The notes under the pieces are model-generated. The model saw only the letters and a list, made by a program, of their open reading frames with translations, did not search any database and was not told the DNA's origin. The position numbers were made by a program, and so were the translations under genes. DNA of 25,916 nt, from assembly GCA_964403795.1 (NCBI GenBank), contig CAYOHP010000021.1:48376-74291 (forward strand), read 5' to 3'. Source of the DNA: CAYOHP01 sp964403795 [NCBI: uncultured bacterium]. Lineage in GTDB: Bacteria > Muiribacteriota > UBA6191 > CAZXTJ01. This document shows, piece after piece, positions 6,631 through 17,865 of this stretch (positions are counted from its first letter, which is position 1; every line of letters begins with the position of its first letter).

Positions 6631-7914
6631 ATGAGCCGGTCCGCCCGGTCCCCGCTGCTCCTGGCCTGCCTGCTCGCGGTCTCGGGCCGAGCTGGCGCGG
6701 TCCGGCTGTCCGACCTGCTCGCCGAAGCCGAGCGGGAGAGCCCTGCGCTCTCGGCTTCCGCCTCCGGCGTCGAGGCCAGCCGCCACCGGAGACCCCAGGT
6801 CACCGCCCGTCCGGATCCCGAGCTGCGTGTGTCGGTCTATCCCTCGATGAACGAGACCCTGATGGGCGACCAGCGCATGAGCCTGGAACTCATGCAACGC
6901 CTGCCCCAGGGCGCCATCTTCCGGCTCCGGGGCGAGCGCGCCGACCTCGGGGTGGCGATGCGGGAGGCCGAGCACGAGGCCACCCGCCTGCGGATCCGCG
7001 CCGAGGTCGCCCGGGCCTGGTACGGCATCTGGGAGCTGCGCCGGAGCCGCGACCTCACCACCGCGGTCCTCCGCCTGCTGGAAGGCACCGAGCAGGTGGC
7101 GCGGGCCCGCTACGCCGCCGGCAAGGAGGAGCAGGGCGTCCTGCTCAAGGCCCAGGTCGAGCTCGGCGAGCTCCAGGACCGGCTCCGATCCTTCGACGAA
7201 CGGGAGAGCGGCCGGGCCGCCGGACTGTCGGCGCTCCTGGGCAGGGAGGCGGGCACCGGCCTCGGCGAGGTCGACCCCGAGGATGTGGCGGAACGCTCGC
7301 TGCTCCATGACCTCCCCGGCCTCCGGGCCCTGGCCGAGGCCTCGAGTCCCGAGCTGGCCGTCGCCCGGCTCCGGATCGCCGAGGCCGGTATCGACCTGCG
7401 GCTGGCCGAGCGCGCGGCCGCTCCGGACCTGACCTTCGGCATCGCCTTCATGCCGATGGCCCGGTCCCGCATGCTCCCCTCGGCGACCGGAGAGGACATG
7501 GTGATGGCCACCTTCGGGGTGAACCTCCCGGTCTCGGCCCGGGTGCGCGCCGAGACCCGGGAGCGGACCCGCGACCAAGAGGCGGCCCGTCGCTCCCTGG
7601 ATGCCGCCGGTCGGACCCTCGACGCGGAGCTGGCCACCGCCTGGTACGACTACCGCGACGCCAAGCGCCGGATCTCGCTCTACCGGGAAGGCCTGGTCCC
7701 GAAGGCACGTCAGGCCCTGGAGGCCGGCTTCACCAGCTACCAGTCCGGGTCGGCCTCGTTCCTGGACCTCGTCGATTCGATCCGCACCGCGCTCATGTTC
7801 GAGCTGGCCCTGGCGGAATCGCTGGCGGGCCACCTGGTCGCGATCGCGGAGCTCGAGCGCCTGGTCGGTACCGGACTCGAGGCGACGACGGAGGGGAAGG
7901 CGGCCAAGCCATGA
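6631..7914 (+). CDS. TolC-family outer-membrane efflux factor
   Basis: The 427-residue protein has a signal peptide (about 1-23) and the two-fold repeated helix-rich layout of outer-membrane efflux proteins (about 25-215 and 225-415). The typical SPEL segment opens the second half, and the closing YQSGSASFLDLVDS stretch is characteristic of CusC/CzcC-type members. It should form the trimeric outer-membrane channel for the adaptor and pump encoded downstream. A Cys at residue 13 follows LLA, but too few hydrophobic residues precede it for a good lipobox. The gene lies 64 bases after the M56 gene, has its own promoter and operator, and overlaps the adaptor gene by ATGA. Confidence 0.9.
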   Translation: MSRSARSPLLLACLLAVSGRAGAVRLSDLLAEAERESPALSASASGVEASRHRRPQVTARPDPELRVSVYPSMNETLMGDQRMSLELMQRLPQGAIFRLRGERADLGVAMREAEHEATRLRIRAEVARAWYGIWELRRSRDLTTAVLRLLEGTEQVARARYAAGKEEQGVLLKAQVELGELQDRLRSFDERESGRAAGLSALLGREAGTGLGEVDPEDVAERSLLHDLPGLRALAEASSPELAVARLRIAEAGIDLRLAERAAAPDLTFGIAFMPMARSRMLPSATGEDMVMATFGVNLPVSARVRAETRERTRDQEAARRSLDAAGRTLDAELATAWYDYRDAKRRISLYREGLVPKARQALEAGFTSYQSGSASFLDLVDSIRTALMFELALAESLAGHLVAIAELERLVGTGLEATTEGKAAKP

Positions 7915-10148
7915 CGCGCACCGGGAAGGGAGTGCCGTCGATCCTGGCCGCGCTCCTCTGCGGGATCGCCTACGGGATCGGACGGATGCAGGCCGGACTG
8001 CCTGCCGCGACCCCGGCCACGGGGGCACCCGCGACGACCGCCGCCGGCCGCATCTACACCTGTTCCATGCATCCCCAGATCCGGCTGCCGAATCCCGGCC
8101 TCTGCCCGATCTGCGCCATGGACCTGATCCCCGTCGACGACGCGGCGCCCGCCGGAGGCGGCCCTGCGACCGTGCGCCTCTCTCCCGAAGCCGTCGCCCT
8201 GGCCAGGATCCGGACCGAGCCGACGGCCCGCCGGGAGGTGTCCCGGGAGATCCGCATGGTCGGGAGGATCGAGGTCGACGAGACCCGGGTCCAGGAGATC
8301 AGCGCCAGGTTCCCGGGGCGTCTCGACCGGCTGTTCGTCGACTACACCGGAGTGGCGGTGCGCTCCGGAGACCACCTCGCCTCGATCTACAGTCCCGAAC
8401 TCCTCTCGGCGCAGGAGGAGCTGGTCCAGGCGCTGGCCGCGGCCCGGACCGTGACCGCGGCCGGGGGCGAGACCCTGCGCCGGGCCACCCTGGCCACCGT
8501 GGAAGCCGCCCGGGAGAAGCTCCGTCTCTGGGGCCTCTCCCCCGAACAGGTGCGGGCCATCGAGGCCGGACGCACCTCCGACCACTTGACCCTCCACGCA
8601 GCCCGGAGCGGAATCGTGATCCGCAAGAACGCCATCGAGGGCGCCTACGTCGCCGAGGGCCAGTCGATCTACACCATCGCCGACCTCACCCGGGTCTGGG
8701 TCCTGCTGGAGGCCTACGAATCGGACCTGGCCTGGCTGCGGTACGGGCAGGCGGTGCGCTTCGAGGCCGAGGCCTACCCGGGGGAACCGTTCGAAGGGCG
8801 GATCGCCTTCCTGAGCCCGGTGCTGGACCCCAGCACCCGCACCGTCAAGGTCCGGGTGAACGTGGAGAACACAAAGGGGCAGTTGAAGCCGGGGATGTTC
8901 GTGCGGGCCGGAGTCAAGGCCCCGCTCAGCGGGGGCGGCCTGGTCTACGACCAGGAGTACGCCGGCAAGTGGATCAGCCCCATGCACCCGGAGGTGGTCG
9001 AGGACGGCCCCGGACCCTGCCGGGTCTGTGGCATCCCGCTGGTCCCCGCCGAGACCCTCGGCTTCGCCTCCCGGCGGACCACCGTGACCCTGCCCCTGGT
9101 GATCCCCGCCACGGCCCCGCTGCTCACCGGTCGGCGGGCGGTCGTCTATGTCGCGGTACCCGGCGCCGAGACCCCGACCTACCAGGCCCGGGTGGTCACC
9201 CTCGGTCCCCGGGCCGAGGACTGGTGGGTGGTGCGGGACGGACTCAGGGAGGGCGAGCGGGTGGTGGTCCAGGGCGCCTTCAAGATCGACTCGGCGGTCC
9301 AGATCGCGGGCGGGGCCAGCATGATGACGATGCCGGACGAGGCAGGGTCCTCCGGGGCCGCTCCCGGGGATCCCGTGCTCTGGCCCGTGTTCCGGGTCCT
9401 CGAGGCAGGCCTGGACGCGGTGGCGGAGGCGCTGGCCCGGAGGGACCCGGACGCGGCCAGCCCGGCCTTCGCCGCGGTGCGCGCGATCCTGGCGGATCTC
9501 CCCGTCTCCGGCCTCCGGGGCGAGGCCCGCTCCCGGGCCGAGGCCCTGGTCTCCGAGCTCGACGAGACCGCCGGAACCGGGGCGGAGGCCTGGGAGCTCC
9601 CGGAACAGCGCCGCGCCCTGCTCCGCCTCGGCAGCCGCCTCGAGAGCCTGCGCCCGGAGACGGGACCTGCGGCCCCCTCCGCCCGTCCGGCGCTGGTGGC
9701 GGTGGTCGAGCTCGCCCGGAACCTGGCCGCGGCGCTGGCCGCCGACGACCTGGAACGCGCCCGCCGGACCCTGGCGGGATTCCCCGGGCTCCCGGCACCC
9801 CCGCTCCCCGGTGCCGTCACCGACCGGTCCGCCCCCTCGCCCGCGACCGCCGGCGGGGAACGACCACCCGCGGGATGGCAGCTCTCGCTGGCGCTCGCCG
9901 ACCTGGCCGAGGCCGGCGATCTCGAGGCCTTCCGTCGCAGCTTCGCGGTCCTCTCGGATCTGGTGCTGGTCCAGCTGGCCCGGCAGCCTGCACTCTCCGG
10001 TGAAGTCGAGATCCTGGCCTGCCCGATGGCCTTCGCGGGGCGGGGCGCCCGCTGGATCCAGGCCCCGGGGCCGATCGCCAATCCCTACTTCGGCGCCGCC
10101 ATGCTCCGCTGCGGCGAGACCTGGTCCCCGGCCTCCGGGAAGGACTAG
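7911..10148 (+). CDS. cusB: CusB-like periplasmic adaptor with two metal-binding modules and DUF3347
   Basis: The 745-residue membrane-fusion protein has an N-terminal membrane segment (about 9-25) and a heavy-metal-binding module (49-75: YTCSMHP, then CPICAM). The barrel-sandwich and beta-barrel domains cover about 115-335. A second copy of the metal module (353-378) has MHP and CRVCG but a Ser where the first Cys would be. A membrane-proximal beta region (390-470) and a long helical C-terminus follow, ending in a DUF3347 signature: CPMAF (704-708), NPYFG (724-728) and MLRCGE (731-736). Metal modules and DUF3347 are typical of Cus-type adaptors that collect copper or silver in the periplasm. 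It is much longer than E. coli CusB. It overlaps the TolC gene by ATGA and precedes the pump by three bases. Confidence 0.93.
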   Translation: MTRTGKGVPSILAALLCGIAYGIGRMQAGLPAATPATGAPATTAAGRIYTCSMHPQIRLPNPGLCPICAMDLIPVDDAAPAGGGPATVRLSPEAVALARIRTEPTARREVSREIRMVGRIEVDETRVQEISARFPGRLDRLFVDYTGVAVRSGDHLASIYSPELLSAQEELVQALAAARTVTAAGGETLRRATLATVEAAREKLRLWGLSPEQVRAIEAGRTSDHLTLHAARSGIVIRKNAIEGAYVAEGQSIYTIADLTRVWVLLEAYESDLAWLRYGQAVRFEAEAYPGEPFEGRIAFLSPVLDPSTRTVKVRVNVENTKGQLKPGMFVRAGVKAPLSGGGLVYDQEYAGKWISPMHPEVVEDGPGPCRVCGIPLVPAETLGFASRRTTVTLPLVIPATAPLLTGRRAVVYVAVPGAETPTYQARVVTLGPRAEDWWVVRDGLREGERVVVQGAFKIDSAVQIAGGASMMTMPDEAGSSGAAPGDPVLWPVFRVLEAGLDAVAEALARRDPDAASPAFAAVRAILADLPVSGLRGEARSRAEALVSELDETAGTGAEAWELPEQRRALLRLGSRLESLRPETGPAAPSARPALVAVVELARNLAAALAADDLERARRTLAGFPGLPAPPLPGAVTDRSAPSPATAGGERPPAGWQLSLALADLAEAGDLEAFRRSFAVLSDLVLVQLARQPALSGEVEILACPMAFAGRGARWIQAPGPIANPYFGAAMLRCGETWSPASGKD

Positions 10149-10151
10149 TCC

Positions 10152-14092
<3,941 letters not shown>

Positions 14093-14096
<4 letters not shown>

Positions 14097-14854
14097 ACCG
14101 TCCCCGCCTCGCTCTCCTCGTCGCACTCGGCCTCGCTCTCGGCGAGCCCACCCGGGTGGCCGCTCACGAGGGCCACCACCACGAACCCGCCAAGGGTGGC
14201 GCCCCGGCCGCGGCCCGCTCCCTTCCGGCCGCCCGCCACCAGGGCCAGGTCTTCGCGATCGGCGAGCACGCCTTCGAGCTGAACTTCGACGATGCCGGGA
14301 TCTCGCTCGTCCTCATGGGTGCGGACGGCGGGCAGGTCCCGGTCGAGGCACTCGAGGCCGACGTGGTGCTGCGGGCCCGCAGCGGATCGCCGGAGACCTT
14401 GAAGCTGCTCCCGGCCTCGCGGAGCGGCAAGGGTGCCGACCACCTCGCGGTCCGCCGCGACCTCTCCCACCTCAAGGATGGGAGCCGCAAGGCGACGTTC
14501 TTCGTCCGGGGGCTCCGGCAGGACGGGGTCTCCGCCACCCTGGTGCTGCGCCGCACCCGGGGCCCTTCGCTGGCTCCCGTGAAGACGGCCGACGCCTATC
14601 CGCTCTCCTGGTGCGTGGTGTCCGGCGACGACCTGGGCGGCATGGGCGAGGCGATCGAGGAGCGCCACGGCGACCGCCGGGTACGCCTCTGCTGCAAGGG
14701 GTGCATCGCCACCTTCCGTGCCGACCCGGAGCGCTACCTGGCGATCCTCGACGAGGCGGCCCAGGGCAAGCCGGCGAGGCGCCCGGCCGGCAGCGGGACC
14801 TCCCGGCCCGACGGGTCCTCGGGAGGCCATGCCGGCTCCCGTCACGACCACTAG
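14093..14854 (+). CDS. Exported His-rich protein with C-terminal YHS/TRASH-like metal domain
   Basis: The 253-residue protein has a signal peptide ending near residue 24, then a His-rich start to the mature protein (H25, H28, H29, H30), a beta-rich middle (about 50-155), and a C-terminal module (169-218). That module has C174 in SWC, then C200, C201 and C204 in CCKGC, followed by F-x-x-x-P-E-R-Y. This resembles YHS/TRASH modules that bind copper or other soft metals. The last residues again carry His (H246, H251, H253). As the last gene of the efflux operon, overlapping the pump gene by ATGA, it is probably a periplasmic metal chaperone or buffer. No family name is certain. It stops one base from the stop of the convergent gene. 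Confidence 0.8.
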
Positions 14855-14855
14855 G

Positions 14856-15311
14856 CTAGGAGCCGAGCGCCTCGCTCCGGGCCCGGCGCAGTTCCTCGCC
14901 CAGCCCTCCGGCGATCCGCAGCCGGGTGCCGGCCTTGGGGAAGCGTACCGAGGTGACCGGCAGGAAGAAGAAGCGCTCGTCCTCGCCGATCTCCACCTCG
15001 GACCAGGGCACCAGGATCGGTGCATGCCCGACCCTGAAGGCCCACATCACGTCGAGGAAGAGACCCTCGGGACCCACTCCCACCGTGAGCACCCCGCGAT
15101 AGTTGGCGAAGTTCCCGAAGGTCCCGCTCTTCATCCCCCAGCTCCGCGCCGGGCGCGCCCCACCGGCGGGGTAGCGGGCGGCCAGCGCCGACCATCCCCC
15201 GAGGACCGAGACCAGCTTCACGATCCCGCACCAGAGCAGCGGGAAGACCACCGCGAAGGCGAGCGGGACGAAGACCACGAGGACACCCTCCCCGGGAGCG
15301 TCGCCGGTCAT
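14856..15311 (-). CDS. Small membrane-anchored protein of unknown function
   Basis: The 151-residue protein has one strong N-terminal membrane segment (about 9-37) and a beta-rich soluble part. Recognisable segments are GGWSALA (38-44), a VGPEGLFLD strand pair, and an ILVPWSEVEI stretch near the end. The latter two recall PH-like domains of small bacterial membrane proteins, but this is a weak visual impression. Its ATG overlaps the stop of the secreted protease gene by four bases, so the two are co-transcribed and translationally coupled. A role linked to the protease is possible but unproven. Confidence 0.75.
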   Translation of the reverse strand: MTGDAPGEGVLVVFVPLAFAVVFPLLWCGIVKLVSVLGGWSALAARYPAGGARPARSWGMKSGTFGNFANYRGVLTVGVGPEGLFLDVMWAFRVGHAPILVPWSEVEIGEDERFFFLPVTSVRFPKAGTRLRIAGGLGEELRRARSEALGS

Positions 15312-17797
15312 GGGTCTCCCTTCCGGGCGGGGCGTCTCCCGCCGAAGCCGCGGACCTGGCGACGCCGCCGGTCCAGCGCGGCCGCGGCCACCCCGGGGTC
15401 CTGCCCCGCGGCGATCGCCAGGAGCCGTACCAGGAGCTCGGCCCGGGTCGCCACCGGGGTCACGGCCTCGAGGCCGAAGCCGAGCAGCACGATCCGTCCG
15501 GGACGGGCCACCCCGGCGGGCTTCGGGTACTCCTGGGGGTAGAAGAGGATCGGTCGGAGACCCGAGAGGCCGTAGACCTGGTCGGGGCTCTCCTGGTTCT
15601 GGGCCCCGTCCCCGCCCTCGATCCGGAAGTCCATCCCCAATCCGGTGACCCGGTGGATCCCCGAGTCGTCCCGGTCGAACCATCCGCCGAGCGTCTTCTG
15701 GAGGAAGTCCGAGCCGCGCAGGTCGTAGGCCAGGTCCTGCCCGGTCAGCACCAGCTTGCCGCCGCCTGCGAGATAAGCCGAGACGACTCCCTGGTCGAGG
15801 GCCGTCAGCGTGTCGCGGGAGTCCCCGCCGGTCATCCACACCGCCACCGGGTACTCGGCCAGGGTGCCGGTGGTGAGCGGCGAACGGCTGCGGTCCCAGT
15901 GGTCGACCTCGAGCCCGGCGACCTCGAAGGCGTCGAACACGAAACGATCGAGCTTCTTCGCTTCGTCGTCGTCGACGAGCAGGATCCCGGCGCGGGGACG
16001 CAGCCGGATCTCGAGCCGGGAGCCGGGGACCCGGACCTCCCCGAACCCGGGTGCGTACCCCGCGGCCTGGACCCGGAACCCATGGCTCCCGGTCGGGAGC
16101 CGGCAGGAGACCTGACCCGAGGCATCGGCGATCGACTCGGCGAGCGGAGTCCCCAGCCACGTCAGCCGGGCATCGGGGATCGGGGCACCGGAGAGGTCGA
16201 CGACCCGGATCTCGACCGGATGGCTCGGGAGCCCTGCCAGCTCGATCCCGGCCGACACCACCTCGCCCTCGACCACCGTGACCGAGGTTCCCCCGGGCAG
16301 GCACCCGAAGGCCTCGACCCGCAGCCGATGCGTCCCCGGCGGCAGCTCGACCCTCAGCATTCCTTCGAGGTCGGCCTCGAATCGGGCGCCGCCCGGTTCG
16401 GTCCTGGCGGTCGCCCCCCCCGCCGCTCCCCCGCCCGCCACCGACACCCTGAGCTCGAGCGTCCCGACCCGTGCCACCGACGCCACCGCGGCCAGGGCAT
16501 CGACCGCACCCGCGCCGGTGGCCCCGTCCCAGCCTGCCGGCGCCAGGTCCCGGGCGGTCCCGGCCAGGGTCGCCACCAGCGCCTCGACGGTGAGCTCGGG
16601 CCGCGCCTGGCGCAAGAGCGCCACCACCCCGGCCACATGCGGCGCGGCCATGGAGGTCCCCGACATGTGGCGCCATCCGCCCCCCGGCACCGACGAGAAG
16701 ACGTCCACCCCGGGCGCCGCCCAGTCGGGCTTGGGGATGGTGGTCAGCCCTTCCTTGACCGGCCCCCGGGAGGAGAATTTCGCCACCTGGTCGTGCTCGT
16801 CGACGGCCCCGGCCGAGCGGCTCGCGGCGTAACGCTTGGGATTGGTGAGCCCGCCGTCGGGACCCATGTTGCCCGCCGAGAAGCACGGGAAGATGCCGGA
16901 GGCCACGAAGCTGTCGACCATCCGGTAGAAGGGCTTCTGGTCGCCCGGACCCGAGTGCCAGGACATGCTGACCGCGGCCGGCCGGTCGTCGGTGGCGGGA
17001 TCCCCGTCGGGATCGAGCATCCACTGCATGGCGGCGAGCAGGCTCTCCCGCCCGCCCCAGCTCCCGCCCAGCGCCCGGGCCACCAGGAGACGTGCCTCCG
17101 GCGCCACGCCGATGGCGGTGCCGTATCCGTCTCCCCCTACCAGCGTTCCGGCCACATGGGTCCCGTGGCCCACCGGGTCCTGGGGCTCGGTGGCCGGGCT
17201 GGCGAAGTCGCGGTAGCGCTCGATGCGTCCCGCCAGGTCGGGATGGGCGGCGTCGATCCCGGTGTCGATCACGCCGATCCGCTGGCCCCGGCCCCGGAGC
17301 CCGTAGCGGGCCCAGACCTCGGGGACCCCGAGTCGTGCCAGCCCCCAGGCCACCGGCCCGAGTTCCTGGGTCTTGGCGCTCCCCGCGAAAGTCCGGGGCA
17401 ACTCGACTTCCCGATCGGCGAGGAGGGCTTCCACCTCGGGTCGTCGCGCCCACTCCCGGGCCGTAGCCGCATCCAGGGTGACGGCCAGGGTATCCGCCCC
17501 CCAGAGTTCCCTCGGATCCGCATCCGGGGGAAGGCCGGGAGCCAGCGCCCCGACCCGCTCCGAGAAGCGGGCCTGCAGGCTCGCCAACCAGGCCCGTTCC
17601 CCGGAGCCTCTCGCGCCGTCCCCGACCGGCGCCGGAGGTCGCTCGATGGCCAGGACCACCAGCACCCGCGCCTTGCCGGCACGATCGAGGGTGGCGGCGA
17701 GCTCGGGTTCGAGCCCGGCGGCGATCGCTCGGTCGGCGGCGAGTCCGAGGAACGCGACGGCCAGCCAGGACCATCCGGCGCGCTCGGCCTGCGGCAT
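15308..17797 (-). CDS. Secreted subtilisin-like (S8) serine protease with C-terminal Ig-like and GATase-like domains
   Basis: The 829-residue protein has a signal peptide (to about 27), a propeptide-like region (about 28-150) and a subtilase domain (about 155-440). The triad is complete: D178 in VIDTGID, H211 in GHGTHVAG and S382 in GTSMAAPHVAG, with oxyanion N310 in SAGN. Two Ig-like or carboxypeptidase-regulatory-like repeats follow (about 446-525 and 527-600). The last third (about 604-785) starts ILLVDDDE and contains GGGKLVLTGQDL, like the glutamine-amidotransferase fold seen in some secreted subtilases. The ATG at 17797 is chosen over one at 17824: GGGAAGG lies upstream of it, the signal peptide starts there, and a TACGAT -10 covers the upstream ATG. 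It probably degrades extracellular or envelope protein. Confidence 0.93.
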   Translation of the reverse strand: MPQAERAGWSWLAVAFLGLAADRAIAAGLEPELAATLDRAGKARVLVVLAIERPPAPVGDGARGSGERAWLASLQARFSERVGALAPGLPPDADPRELWGADTLAVTLDAATAREWARRPEVEALLADREVELPRTFAGSAKTQELGPVAWGLARLGVPEVWARYGLRGRGQRIGVIDTGIDAAHPDLAGRIERYRDFASPATEPQDPVGHGTHVAGTLVGGDGYGTAIGVAPEARLLVARALGGSWGGRESLLAAMQWMLDPDGDPATDDRPAAVSMSWHSGPGDQKPFYRMVDSFVASGIFPCFSAGNMGPDGGLTNPKRYAASRSAGAVDEHDQVAKFSSRGPVKEGLTTIPKPDWAAPGVDVFSSVPGGGWRHMSGTSMAAPHVAGVVALLRQARPELTVEALVATLAGTARDLAPAGWDGATGAGAVDALAAVASVARVGTLELRVSVAGGGAAGGATARTEPGGARFEADLEGMLRVELPPGTHRLRVEAFGCLPGGTSVTVVEGEVVSAGIELAGLPSHPVEIRVVDLSGAPIPDARLTWLGTPLAESIADASGQVSCRLPTGSHGFRVQAAGYAPGFGEVRVPGSRLEIRLRPRAGILLVDDDEAKKLDRFVFDAFEVAGLEVDHWDRSRSPLTTGTLAEYPVAVWMTGGDSRDTLTALDQGVVSAYLAGGGKLVLTGQDLAYDLRGSDFLQKTLGGWFDRDDSGIHRVTGLGMDFRIEGGDGAQNQESPDQVYGLSGLRPILFYPQEYPKPAGVARPGRIVLLGFGLEAVTPVATRAELLVRLLAIAAGQDPGVAAAALDRRRRQVRGFGGRRPARKGDP

Positions 17798-17822
17798 CGT
17801 CCCCACCTTCCCCTGCCCCGGC

Positions 17823-17828
17823 ATCGTA
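17823..17828 (-). promoter_or_regulatory. Possible -10 hexamer for the protease gene
   Basis: The minus-strand hexamer TACGAT ends 25 bases before the ATG at 17797 and overlaps the alternative ATG at 17824, which argues against that start. No good -35 is visible. Confidence 0.35.
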
Positions 17829-17853
17829 ACGGAAACCGGATCGTCCGTGCGGC

Positions 17854-17859
17854 TACGCT
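17854..17859 (+). promoter_or_regulatory. -10 hexamer for a probably leaderless transporter transcript
   Basis: TACGCT ends exactly six bases before the ATG at 17866, and there is no Shine-Dalgarno sequence. The geometry matches the sites before 2961 and 6631. Confidence 0.45.
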
Positions 17860-17865
17860 GGCCCG

